Shown here in pieces: positions 1-11,100 of a DNA stretch of 64,000 bases. Origin of the DNA: Tetracladium setigerum. Lineage: Eukaryota > Ascomycota > Leotiomycetes > Helotiales. A program made the position numbers and the translations under genes. Under the pieces are notes generated by a model, which saw only the letters and a program-made list of their open reading frames with translations, was not told the origin of the DNA and made no database searches. Position 1 is the stretch's first letter, and every line of letters begins with the position of its first letter. Location: the NCBI GenBank assembly GCA_031472005.1, contig PZJY01000006.1, positions 1,922,001 through 1,986,000 on the forward strand, written 5' to 3'.

Positions 1-198
1 ACTGTTCTGGAGGGTGGGGAAGAGGCAGATTGGGGCAAGGTGGAGGTCTGGAGGACGAAGTGGTTTGATTTGTTTCAGGGCGAGGAGAGGGTTGAGGCCA
101 TGGGGATTGTGTGGGGGATGATGGCTTGGTTGATGAGGAAGGTTGAGGCGGGGGAAGGAGACGAAAAAATGGAGTTGAGGCCGAAGATTGAAGGGTGA
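1..198 (+). CDS. 3' end of an unidentified protein gene, truncated by the window edge
   Basis: Frame 1 is open from base 1 and ends at a TGA at 196-198, giving the last 65 residues of a protein whose start lies left of the window. The tail is Trp-, Met- and Glu-rich (for example WRTKWFDLFQGEERVEAMG) and looks amphipathic and helical, with a charged end. It resembles the C-terminal helices of many fungal regulatory proteins, but no motif identifies a family, so I assign no function. It converges on the iPGM gene, with about 690 bp between the two stop codons. It could also be a chance open frame, although 65 codons at the very edge with sensible amino-acid use favour a real gene. Confidence 0.5.
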   Translation, partial: TVLEGGEEADWGKVEVWRTKWFDLFQGEERVEAMGIVWGMMAWLMRKVEAGEGDEKMELRPKIEG

Positions 199-886
199 GG
201 CCAGGTGCTCCCCTTGAACTGCTTGAGAACGGGACGAGAGGCAGGGAGTGTGTAGGTGTGAGAGTGAGTGTGGGTGAGAGAATTTTACGGGGAATGGTAG
301 AATGTGCAAAATGATATGATGAAAAGAATGGATTACTAGATATATCTTCGAGATAGCATACTTGGCGTGTGTCTTTGTTTTGCATTTCATGGCGAATAAA
401 ATGGCCTCACATTGCCGTATGGAACAAAATTGAACAAATTATGGCACTTGATCTTTTTTCTCATTCTGGCTGGGCATAAGTCGTGAACTATCATATGGCT
501 CGGAAGATCGGGAAGCGATCACTTGATAACTCGGTGAAACATTGTTTATTGTTGTATAGGTAATCTTATTTATAGGTGTGTGTTCTTTTTAGCCACGAAT
601 CTTGCTCGTCTATCCCATCCACCCGCCTCCCACCCACAGCCAAACTCCACGCTCATACTCATCATCCTCATATAATCATCACTAGGTAACCCATACAACC
701 AGCCACCCTACCATCCATCTAATTCTCACGTGCTCGCTTTTTGCCTGTCGATAAACAAATGAATTTAGCCTTCAATCCTAGTTCGGAAAGGTTTCAACGC
801 ACGCATGCAGAATGAAGGGTAAGATGGAATGGGCAGTAATCGACAAGGCAGCAACGCAACAACGCAGTACACGACACAAGGGTGAT
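199..886. other. convergent intergenic region, no gene seen
   Basis: This 688 bp lies between two converging stop codons and should hold both 3' UTRs. It is AT-rich in the middle, with an AATAAA-like word near 396, and pyrimidine-rich from about 600 to 720. I see no conserved ORF or RNA gene in it. Confidence 0.6.
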
Positions 887-2936
887 CTAACTCTTGATGA
901 GGAGAGAGCTCCCGGTCATCTCCTTTGGCTGTTCCAATCCCATTGCTTCGAGGATCGTTGGGGCGACGTCACCGAGGACACCGTCGGTCTTCTTAAGGCT
1001 CCATCCCTTGGGGGCATTGGCCATGATGAATGGGACCTTGTTGGTGGTGTGGGAGGTCTTTGGCTTGCCGTCCTCGAATTTCATTTCTTCGGCATTTCTG
1101 GATTTATGATTAGCAACCGTACAGTTAGTAATAGTAGGGTGGAGGACAAACCCGTGATCGGAGGTGATGAAGAGGAGGTAGTTCTCCTTCTTGCAAGTCT
1201 CGTAGATCTCTCCAATGGCCTTGTCGGTAGTTGCAACAGCAATGACGGCTGCATCATACACACCGGTGTGGCCAACCATATCAGGAGGAGCGAAGTTGTT
1301 CATGATGAACTCGAACTTCTGCTCCGTGATACGCTTGGACACTTGCTTTGCAACACCAGCGGCACTCATTTCTGGTGCCTTATCGTAGGTTGCCACACTC
1401 TTGTTAGAGGGAACCAAATCTTGGCTTTCATCTCTTTCTTCTAGGGGGAATGCCTTCTCAACACCTCCGTTGAAGAAGAAAGTAACGTGGGCATACTTCT
1501 CGGTCTCAGCAACATGGACTTGGTGAACGCCTTGGGTGCCGAGAGTCTCAGCAAGAACGTTGCCCATGTGTTGGGGCTTGAAGGCAATTTGGTAGGGATA
1601 ATCTAACTTATACTGGGTCATTGTTGTGAGGGTGATATCCTTGGGATATGCGAAATCTTCCAACGGAGAACGATCGTAGGCACCAAGGAGTTGGGTGATC
1701 TCCCGAACACGATCAGATCGGTAGTTGAAGAAGAAGACTTGGTCGCCATCTGATACTGCTTAGCAACCTCTCGAGAATGGACTTTAACAAGCTTACCCTG
1801 GATTCGGCCTTCCTTTCCACCAACAATGATGGGCTTCAAGAACTCGTCGTTCTCGCCCTTGGCATATCTCTCCTTGATAGTCTTTACAGGATCATCGCTC
1901 TCCTCTCCATCACCAATGCACAAAGCGTTCAATCCAACCTCAATTCTCTCCCATCTCTTATCACGGTCCATGGCGTAGTATCTGCCGGTAACGGAGGAAA
2001 CTTGGCCAACACCAATTTCCTCAATCTGAGCCAACAAGGCCTCCATATATCCGGCACCAGACTTTGGGTCGGTATCTCTTCCATCACCAAAGAAGTGAAT
2101 GAATACCTTTGGGATGCCAATCTCCTTAGCAACCTTCAAAAGGGCATAAAGGTGGTCTTGCTTTGAGTGCTACAGGAAAAGTTAGTCCACCATCTCAAGA
2201 ATTTGCAAGTACGAAGAACCTACAACACCACCATCAGAGATCAGACCACAGAGGTGCAGGCGTCCATTGCCATCCTTAGCAGCATTGAACGCCTTCGCAA
2301 TAATCTCATTCTCACCCAACTTCCCCGTCTTGATGGTCTGATCAATTCTCACCACGTCCTGCCAAACCACCCGTCCAGCACCGATATTCAAATGTCCAAC
2401 CTCCGAATTGCCCATCAAGCCCTCTGGTAATCCGACAGCGAGCGATGAAGCCTCAAGCTCTGTGTATCCATCTGCATCCTTTTGGAAGGCATCCATGACC
2501 GGCGTCTCGGCCGCTGCAATTGCATCTCCATCTTTGGGCGAAGTCTCGCTGGCAACTCCCCAGCCGTCAATTACAACTACGCCAGACCACAACAATTAGC
2601 CAACAGAGCTCCAGATAAACCAAGCAGATGAGCAGAAACAGAATGTAATCCGGCTGCTTCCTCAGCGGCTTCGAGGAAGGCATTGAGTTAAGCGGTAAAG
2701 TCTCCATGATTGCAGTTGATGTTGATGTTGCAGAACAGTCAACTACTGTTTCCCTCTTCTGCTTCTGCTTCTTCCTTTCCTGCTGCCCCTCCTGCTGCTG
2801 CGTGGCATGGTGGTAGCCGCCGAAATCGTGAAAAAAGGGGCGGTGTGCAGAACAACGAGACGGAGTTGCATGGCGTGAGGATAGGTGGAAGGATGTTGGA
2901 CATACTAAGCACTGCCTTATTCTCAACTTTGACCAT
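887..2936 (-). CDS. gpmI: 2,3-bisphosphoglycerate-independent phosphoglycerate mutase (five exons, 521 aa)
   Basis: Interconverts 3- and 2-phosphoglycerate in cytosolic glycolysis and gluconeogenesis, using Mn2+ and a phosphoserine intermediate. Exons on the minus strand: 2936-2906, 2576-2224, 2169-1797, 1749-1152, 1097-887; total 1566 nt, exactly 522 codons. The first metal-site Asp is in IVIDGWG (about residue 14). The catalytic Ser is about residue 68 in LMGNSEVGH. Further landmarks are GDGRDT, FFFNYRSDRVREI, PPDMVGHTG and the metal motif DHGNAE (450-455). The length equals that of usual fungal enzymes. The start was chosen because MVKVENKA matches the family N-terminus. Intron 3 (1796-1750, 47 nt) restores RIQDGDQVFFF, so the apparent frame break there is not real. 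Intron 4 (1151-1098, 54 nt) is in frame, has no stop, and splits DHG from NAE. It is head-to-head with MED9. Confidence 0.95.
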
Positions 2937-3459
2937 TTTGGCGAGCGAGCGAGGGGTTCGTGAGGCCTGAGGGAGGGATTCTAGGTGGGTTTTTGGGTGC
3001 TGTGCGCATTCCCCGGGCGTCAGCAAGGATGGACCCCTTCAGATGGAAATGAGGATCAATCAATCACTTACCTACACAAGGAGAGATGGAGATGAGGATT
3101 CAATGCGATGAAAATTATTGTTAAGATTTCCTAGGAGGAAGGGGAAAGAGATTTGTGAGGGATTTATGGATACTTCTTTGACGTTGAAACTTGGGTGAGA
3201 GAAAGGCGGCTTGGGTTGGGTGGTGGTGGGGTGTTGAGGTGGGTTGCTTTTTCTCTGATGCCCCTCCATCTGGCTCCCCCGTCGCTCCGATAAGAGCGCG
3301 ATCGCAGAACTTCATCCAACCAACCTCCCTCTCTCGACCACTTAAATTGTACCTCTCCATCATGTGTTGAATTAGGTATCCAAACACCCAGAAGACCAAA
3401 AAACGAATCGTTGCACGACAGTCGTCAATCTCTCTGACAACAAAATTATAAATATAAAA
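2937..3459. promoter_or_regulatory. shared divergent promoter region of iPGM and MED9
   Basis: These 523 bp separate the two start codons and must contain both promoters and 5' UTRs. I see no clear TATA box. The MED9 side ends in an A/T-rich leader directly before the ATG. No ORF with family resemblance lies in it. Confidence 0.5.
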
Positions 3460-3888
3460 ATGTCAACCCCCCCACAGCCAGCAGCAACCTACTCCCTACC
3501 TGCGGGTCTCACAGCGGACTCCATCGACACACTCCCAATCCTCTCCTCCCTCCTCTCACGTCTACAAAACCCCGCTGCAGCTTCAACATCCAGCTCTCCA
3601 CCACCGGCAGCATCTCCCTCCCAGGCTGCGGCTGGCACAGGTCCGCTCACCATCAAAGACATACCTACCGCGACCGATGGACTGAAGCACAAGATCCAGA
3701 AAGCGAGGGCGCAGATCAGGGATTTGCCGGATATGGATCGGAGTATTAGGGACCAGGAGGAGGAGATAACGGAGCTAGAAGCGAAGATTGCAAAGCAGAT
3801 GGAGGTTTTGACGGGCTTGAGGGATGTGGGATTGGCGATGCGCAGGGAAAGGGAGCAGCGAGAGGGTGGCAATGCTATGGAGACGTGA
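3460..3888 (+). CDS. MED9: Mediator complex subunit 9 (CSE2 family), 142 aa
   Basis: A small subunit of the middle module of Mediator, which links gene-specific activators to RNA polymerase II in the nucleus. It is a single uninterrupted exon. Residues 1-30 carry the family pattern of a Pro-rich start followed by DSIDTLPILSSLLSRLQN. A Ser/Pro/Ala-rich linker follows (about 35-60), then LTIKDIPTATDGLKHKIQKA and a predicted coiled coil (about 75-130, with RSIRDQEEEITELEAKIAKQ), which is the CSE2 signature. The length is typical of filamentous-fungal Med9. The start is the first ATG, after an A-rich leader. Identification rests on the short helical signature alone, so it is firm but not absolute. 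Confidence 0.82.
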   Translation: MSTPPQPAATYSLPAGLTADSIDTLPILSSLLSRLQNPAAASTSSSPPPAASPSQAAAGTGPLTIKDIPTATDGLKHKIQKARAQIRDLPDMDRSIRDQEEEITELEAKIAKQMEVLTGLRDVGLAMRREREQREGGNAMET

Positions 3889-4268
3889 GGGTTGATTGAA
3901 ATGGTATATGAGAGGATATGAGATGAAAGGTCAAGTCGAGAGCTTGAGAGCATGCACAGTTCTGTAAGACACAAAATCCAGGACTGGGAAGGCCAGGCGT
4001 CCTCTAGCTCTAGAGCATCACGCAGACGTGGAACTTGGATAGGTAGTTGGGACAACGCAGATGATCCCAACCAGAAGCAACAATCCTTGTCAGATTTGGA
4101 AAGCCGAGAACTCGATCCCAGGACGATTACAACGAGGAAAGCAAGCAAAGGCTACCTAGGATGCAGGAAAGAATAACCCTATCAATCATCAACTCCACCG
4201 CTAAGTAAAAATCCAAGCATGTCAGAATACAAACTTAGAACCGAACACCTTTTTACCGTCCCAATATC
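3889..4268. other. convergent 3' region between MED9 and TBCC, no gene seen
   Basis: These 380 bp hold the 3' ends of MED9 and of the tubulin-cofactor gene. Short open frames exist in several phases, but none shows a family motif or splice-consistent structure. Confidence 0.5.
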
Positions 4269-5561
4269 TCAAACTACCTTGGCCAATCCAATCTTCTCAA
4301 AGACATCCTCAAGACCAATTCCAGGACCTCCCTGTACGACGTCGGTCCACACGTTCTCCTTTAGTCTAAGTTCCTCTGGAAGAATGCTCCAATTGGGACT
4401 CGGTTCTACTTTGAGCCACTTGAAGTCGTCGACTTGATCCCACTGATTTTCAACAGAAGTTTCTGTAGACGTTTTCTGAGGTTGTAGTTAGTAGAAAATC
4501 AGGAATTTTGAGCAGCAAGATGATACGTACATGACACTCTGGGAGGGGAGCGAATCGAATACCGCTGCAATCCTCAATGATTGGCCTACTCGCACTGTGC
4601 AAATACACATCAACATTCTTGCACTGGTGAATTCTAACCTGTCTCGAAGCGACAAGAATAATGCTGTGTTCTACTCCTGTGATATGAGCAGCTCCTGCAA
4701 CATGCCCCGCAATAACCAACGAATTCTTGATATTTTGCAGTGCCAAACCAGCGAATGGCGTTCCATTAGCAGTAGGCTCCGACATATCAACGATACAACG
4801 AATCAACTTAGTAATAGTACCAGAAGCAGTAGCACGGGATGCTGTAGATGGGAGGATGATATGGAGACCCTTGTGGCCAGAGATGTTGATGTTCATAGCT
4901 TGCGAGAAGCTCGGCTTTCGAATAGGACCTGCCGGAGCTTGTGCCATCTCTTCGTTGTAGTTCTTTGGAAAGGATGGCAGGTCGCCTAGAGTGTCCTCGT
5001 TTGGCGGTGTTTTGAGATTTGCCGGCGTGGTGACCAGGGAGGACTCATTGGAAGATGCGAGATCTGACGGATGTTGCAAACGCTGTTTCTCAGCAAGTTC
5101 GGCTGCATCGCTCAGAGAGATAGCAGATGAGTTCTTTTGTGCAGTCTTGAACTGGAATCTAGGTTTGGGAGTGATCCTAGCTTTGGTCTCGTCCAGCTTC
5201 TCAGCGAGGGCTTTGACAGCCTACAAGTGTTAGAGAAACGCAGGTGAGCAAACTTTTTTTCTTTCGATTTCTTACTTGAGAGTAAACTCGTTGGTCATAG
5301 GGAGGTATGGAGCTTGATATGTCTGTAACTTGATTGGAGAGTCTGGTGATTCCAGCAAGACAGTGTTCAATAGCATCATGCCTCTCGCCTCCGTTGATGG
5401 AGATGTTTGGTAACTTAGATATCTGTTCTTGGAGTACTAGATCGTGTCAGTGACCAGTGTATCAACACCCCGAGCGGAAATCGAACTTGTCACTTCCTCC
5501 TGAAAGGAACGGAAAAAGCGTTCTTTCACCTCCGTACTGGTGGGGGTGTTTGAATAACCAT
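4269..5561 (-). CDS. tubulin-folding cofactor C-like protein (TBCC domain), frame interrupted near the start
   Basis: Cofactor C joins the tubulin-folding supercomplex and, with cofactor D, stimulates GTP hydrolysis by beta-tubulin to release native dimers in the cytosol. Exons on the minus strand: about 5561-5487, 5436-5276, 5220-4531, 4475-4269. The N-terminal helical part contains KERFFRSFQEEVT and LQEQISKLPN. The C-terminal beta-helix TBCC/CARP domain has AAHITGVEHS, VASRQVRIHQCKNVDVYLH and SRPIIEDCSGIRFAPLPE. Its catalytic Arg lies in the ASRQVR segment. The tail WDQVDDFKWLKVE is typical of the fungal family. The only plausible ATG (5561-5559) is one base out of frame with KERFF. A G5 run on the plus strand (5542-5546) would repair this if it were G6, and the exon total (1133 nt) then becomes 378 codons. 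The first intron has a weak GTTCGA donor. Confidence 0.85.
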
Positions 5562-6738
5562 GTTTTCGATTGTGGTTTTGGAAGCTCGAGGATAATTCTC
5601 GAGAGCAGGTAGTCGAGAAGGCGTAGTACTTGCAATGTTCTCGTAATGCGTGTCAACGAGGTTGAAAGACCCAGCAAGACAACAGGAGATGTTGTAGGAC
5701 GAGATATGGAGAAGTCGGCGATGTGGAATCGAAACTTGACTTGAAATTGACGCTGGGATTGGGTTGGAGGGGTTGTCTATGACGCTGGAGGCGGGGAACT
5801 AGGCTACTGTGAGAAGGCAGTGCCGGGGTACTGTATTTAATCTAATGCAGCTGGAATGCCAGAAAGGAAATCAAATCGACTTCTAGAAGGTGGCAGTCCG
5901 CTTCTTTTGTTCTAGTAATGGGCATGCGGATAGTCTTGGAAAACAATTGCAGTCAATGGTGGTGACAACTCGGCTCTGTTGCTCCTAACAACAAGCAAAA
6001 CATGAGTTGGACACACGTATCCTCGACTGGGAGGGCCGGTCCCTTTTGTTGCACAAGGGACTTCCGGCGTTGTCAACGTGATCTCTTTCAGTCAAAGCCA
6101 CGAGCTTGTTTTGATTGTGGTGCGCGGCAACAGAGTCAGGAGTGAAGAAAGGAAGGGAGGGGGAGGCAGCTGAGCATAGTGTGGGGTGCATCCTGTCGGA
6201 TTTCGCAAGTACCGAGTTATTCTCTCACATTGGTGCATAGGTATAGGCATAGATTGATTCATTCAGATAAGCCTGGAGAATAAGGAATTCCATATACCTA
6301 GCTTTGCTTAGCAGCGCTAGGTACGTGAAGGTAAGTTGTGAAGATTTTTCTTCATAGCTGACATTGACTTCCTCGAGGATTCCAGTTGGAAAGGACCTCG
6401 TGAGATATCAACATTGTATGCAAGCACCCAAGATTCCTACCATTGTGACTGACTTGCACTTGAAAATAAACCTCACAGTGATGTTCTCCTGGAAAAAGAT
6501 GTGAAACATATCTCTTCATTTGCTCGCTTGCCTTCGTGTGAGGTGGGAGAAAATTGGCTAGAGAGCTGCCCATTAATCGTGGATTGTAAGACGAGGGTTT
6601 GTTGTTGAGGTAGAGGCGGTTAGGTATGATGGCATGAACGAGAACGCAAGCAGAGTTGAACGAAGAGCAAATAACGCCCCTTAGACGGATTCATATGTAC
6701 ACCGAGTATTCTCCCATCCAATTCCAGTTACTGTAACA
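5562..6738. other. intergenic region between TBCC and the complex I subunit, no gene seen
   Basis: This stretch of about 1.2 kb lies upstream of TBCC and downstream of the complex I gene, both on the minus strand. The only ORFs are below 75 codons and lack recognisable motifs. A small inverted repeat (stem TACCTAGC/GCTAGGTA) sits at 6295-6323. Confidence 0.5.
6295..6323. repeat. short inverted repeat, 8-bp perfect stem
   Basis: TACCTAGC at 6295-6302 and GCTAGGTA at 6316-6323 are perfect reverse complements separated by 13 nt. This could form a small hairpin in DNA or RNA. It is too short to call a transposon end and has no target-site duplication that I can see. Confidence 0.5.
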
Positions 6739-7485
6739 TTACGAACTTGCTGGTACGTCAATACCATACTTCGCCTTGATCCTCTCTCTCCTTCGCTCAT
6801 CATATCCTGGGCCGTAAATTCCTAAGTAATACTTTAATCAGAGGGTCCACTAAAACAATACTTTCCAGAACATACCTCTTCCCTCACCAATTTCAGAGAT
6901 CGTCTGCTCAATTGGTCTTCGACGATCCTTTCTCAAAGCCTGCTTTCGATCAAACTCATCAACGTCCTTGTCTTTCGAGTAACCTGTAAGGGTTCCTCCT
7001 GTATAACTGTAGGCTCCCATAATAACAGCTGTAAGGGCACCGAATCCCAAAACCTTGGGGGTTGTGCCAACTAATAAGCGTCAGAAAAGGTTCTCGAGTT
7101 AAAGCGAAGCATCCAATGCCACTTGACGGCGTACACTTAAGTCCCAAAATTGATCCCGCTAGGAAACCTCCAATTGCTGGATTCAAGCTGTCGTCTTTTT
7201 CGCGAAGGTTGGCCGATGCCATTCGTGAGAACTCGTATGCTCCACCCATGGCAGCTATTCAACGGTAAGCCAATGGACGTATATCACTGCGCCTATCAGA
7301 AACCTACCGAATACTGCAATTGTGCCGCCGGTCTTCGTGAAGACGCCGAATGCCCCAACATTCTTCTTTGACAATGTGTTTTGGATTGCAGAAACAGCCA
7401 GACCTGCAGTTCCGGTGATCATGGTACCTTTGAGTCCTGCCCCAATGGCATCCTTGGGGTGGTACTGGGCGTCCGAGGAGGGCAT
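6739..7485 (-). CDS. mitochondrial complex I accessory subunit, Tim17/NDUFA11-like (NUO-21.3b type), 191 aa
   Basis: An accessory membrane subunit of NADH:ubiquinone oxidoreductase in the inner mitochondrial membrane, belonging to the Tim17/22/23 superfamily. Exons on the minus strand: 7485-7308, 7254-7135, 7070-6876, 6821-6739; total 576 nt, 192 codons with stop. Visible features are the N-terminal YHPKDAIGAGLKG, glycine-rich hydrophobic helices (GTMITGTAGLAVSAIQNTL, GGTIAVFAAMGGAYEF, NPAIGGFLAGSILGL, VLGFGALTAVIMGAYS), and the basic tail ERRRERIKAKYGIDVPASS, which recalls Neurospora NUO-21.3b. It has no cleavable presequence, as expected for the family. The start is the first ATG upstream of the conserved segment. 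It is head-to-head with UBP2. Confidence 0.88.
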
Positions 7486-8118
7486 GTTGAGAGAGGAGGC
7501 AGCTGCTATGCTGAACGGAGCTTCGTTACACGGAATGGTCGTTGGATTTGGAGTTGGGATTTGAGGTCGCGAGATGGAGTTGACGAACCGGCCGACTGCC
7601 AGGGATTAAAGTTATCTTGGCGTGCTCAATCGCCTCCCGCGCCTCCAGGACAGTACAGACCTCAGCACGTCGTGGAGCTTCTTCCATAGCTTTGGTACTG
7701 CGTATGCGACTGCATTTTGATACGTGTATCTTGAACTAGTCAAAGTGACTCTTCGCTGTAGAATAAGAGGCAAGCCGGACATCCAACCGGCCACAACTTG
7801 TCATCTTCATCCCCAAACTATCCTCCGTTTGATCTTGGCGTTTGGGTATACCACTTCGTCATTCACCTTTGCGTCGCCGCCTCCTACACACTGCTGCATC
7901 CAACAAACACGCCTCAAACCAAACCCCCCTTAAGGACTCATTTCTTCCGTACAAAGCGTCTCCGTCTGTGGACTGTAACGAACTTCCACATATCGATCTG
8001 CCAGTTAAGCTCCAAGCCTGCTCGTGAATAGAAACATCGTGAAGTGGTTTTGGGTGTTCGAGCTACTCCAGCGGCACCTCTTCTTGAGAAGAGAAGGCGC
8101 AACGGATCTGCTGCAACT
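7486..8118. promoter_or_regulatory. divergent promoter region of the complex I subunit and UBP2
   Basis: These 633 bp separate two divergent start codons. Several overlapping short ORFs run through on both strands, but none has a family motif or a splice-consistent continuation. The UBP2-proximal part is pyrimidine-rich. No clear TATA box was seen. Confidence 0.45.
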
Positions 8119-11100
8119 ATGACAGAGGATAGAAAGGTGTTTGGGCCAGGTGAGCTTCAGGTTCAGTACCGGAGCTTCCGGCACATTGCGACGGCCTGGA
8201 GAATACCAAAAGCTAACCCTTGGCTCTCATCACAGGCAAAACGGCACCACGATTGATATTGGATCTGCTCGACCACGATGCGCGCTACCCTCCCCCAAGT
8301 GGCAGAAATTTGCTTGCACAACCGGCGCCGAGATGGAAAGAGGGCATGCACGTTGTGCGGAGAGGTCCTCTTGACTGCCACCATAAGCTCATGATAAAAG
8401 ACACCCAAAGCCATGTGCCAAACTCAAATGAGCAGGTGTATGATGGAAACGACAAGTGGACCGTAGCCACATACTGTGTCAATTGTCTATACCATATTAC
8501 TGTAACGGCGGATTATGGTGGAAGCCAACGGCCTTGTCATCTCGCCGACTATAACAACCCTCTTCACCACTTCGTTCGGGAACGCAGTCAAACTGGCGCT
8601 GAGTATGCTGAGCAGCTTGCGGACGAGGGCGAAGAAGACGAGTTTGATAATCCAGTCGAACATCATACATTTATGTGCTCAGCGGAGCTATGCAATCTTC
8701 GTGTTCATATTAAGATGATACCACCGAGGCTCACTCAGGCCATGTGCAACTTATTGTTAAATCCCACCAAGGTCATTGCCCGCGGCCGTCGAGAAATAGA
8801 GGATGACCCCGAGAGATATGCTGGACATCAGCCCGTACGTCCTTTGCAGGCGATGAATTTCCTACGAACCTACATCAGGGACGCGAAGAACTCCTCTGAG
8901 ACGGCTCCAGAAACCATTCGACAGATCGCAAAACGAAATAAGAAATATATGCTTGCGTTTGGGAATGACTGCGATGAGCTATTTGAGGCTTTGTATTTCA
9001 CATCTCACGAGGAGAGGGCAGACCCCGAGGTAGGTTCAATCTTTCGTTTACCATAGAACTTGCAATTCACGAGGAGTGCCTTCCATTTCATTGCATGGTC
9101 GCTGAACTGACAATTTTGTAAGGGCGAGGCCTCTCATTTCTGGCGCCCGCCCCTCATTGCTGGAAAGAACAAGAAATTCTTCGAGGACGTCTTACTTGAA
9201 CTTGAGGTCAAAATTCACAGCCGGCCGCAATCAGAGCAATCAGCCGGAAACGTTTCAATTCAACTCCACCCTATATCTGCCTCTAAAGACATCGAGAGAA
9301 GTCTTGGATATTTCAACTACCCAACCAGGCCGAAATCGCGGACAATCGACCTTGAGAATGACGAACATCCTTATTACGCTAGCCTGGGTGCTGCAGACAA
9401 CTTCACTGACGAACTCTTGAGCTGGGCATATGATAGACAGTGCCAGACCAACCCTTCTCGAAAACCTTACTATCTTGATTGCCTGATAGACTTGGCTCAC
9501 GGACGCCAGAGTTCTGATCTAGATACCAAAGTTGTCATGGCCATATCAGCTGGTGAAAATGGACAGAAAGCGATCGACGGAGCTTACACGTACTTTGGCT
9601 TGGCTCCCAATAGCAAAGAAGCAGATGATCATATCATGGGCCTTTACAGATCTCGAATTGAATCTGCACCACGACAAAAGGAGGAGGCGAAAGCACAACT
9701 TTTGATATTGGCCAAGGCAAGAAATAGTGCGGAAATTGAAGGGCTTGCAAACGATAAGGCGATGAGTCTTCGGGAAGCCTTCGAATTCTTGAACGATATA
9801 CCGCAGGACACCAGTGCTGACATGATTATCGCAAGTGCAATTGCACTGGTAAGACAACTTTAATTAGAACTTAAACACCCTGAGTTCTAAGACTTTGAGC
9901 TCGAAAATACTAATATTTTATAGGCATTTGATGTAGACAAGACGAAAGTGGCTCGCGCTCTGCGAGTTATTGCGACTCATCGCTCAGATTATTCTCTAGT
10001 TCTCGCAGCTTCTCAAATGGACGGCAGTGGCGATGGCAACGCGCCTTTGCTTGATATCGGCGAAGCGTACACCCGGCTTCAAATCCAAACGAGGAGTGCT
10101 CCGGACTCAACAATCTACACATACTACCAAAGTCTCTCGGGAGGAGCCGCTCCTGGTGCCAAGGAGAGTTTTACTCAGGCCTTGCGAGCCATCGCACACG
10201 ATCGACAAAGTCGTTTTCTTCTGCAAAAGCTCGACGACCCCAACTCAGAGGTAGTCGCTGAGGAGGCCGACTACACCCAACCGGTTGGGCTTAACAACAT
10301 TGGAAATACATGCTACCTGAACAGTCTGATGCAATACTTTTACACAATCCGAGCAGTCAGAGACGTAGCAATGAATATCGATGAATACGGAATGTCTCTG
10401 ACAGGTGACGAATTGAAGAGTCGACGGGCAGGCGGGCGAAATATCACCCGGAACGAGGTCGAAAAAGGCCAGCTCTGTAAGTCACATCTATGAAAACATG
10501 AATTTTACTGACACCTCCTAGTTGTGAAGGAACTGAGAGACCTGTTTCACAATCTCCAGACTGCTCCAACTCGTTCTATAAGACCGACTGTTGAGCTTGC
10601 AGAATTATCGTTTTTCAGCGAAGCCGTGACCGAGAATATGCGGCGACAGTCTATTGCGAGCCCTCACGGACCACCAAGTATAGCATCAATCATGGATGGG
10701 CCAGTCTATGGACCCGAACTCCCGCCACCAATGCCATCCAGGCCTAAACAAGAAACAATCCAAGAAGACGTCGAGATGGAGGATCTACCTGCCGATACAA
10801 AAGTGGCAAATGGATCCGATACAAGTGAGGCGACTTTGGTCGACGGGGACTCGCTACCTGCTTATGATGGGCCTGACACAGAGAAGACTCATGTAGACTC
10901 ACAGGACATCAGTCAGGATACTGTCATGGTCAATGGCGTCGTGTCTACAAGTCCTACCAATCTTCCGCCACCACCAGATAAGCCACCTCCGGTCCCACCC
11001 CGTAATAAGTCTGGACTGAGCATCAAAACTGATCAAAAGTTAATTCCGTATGATGAGAAGTGGAAGTTCGGTACGCAACAAGATGTAGATGAAGTAATTC

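Noticed and set aside
1741..1800. Apparent one-base frameshift in iPGM
   Set aside because: A 47-nt intron (1796-1750) with GTAAGC donor, a CTAAG-type branch site and a CAG acceptor restores RIQDGDQVFFFNYR exactly, with the usual protein length.
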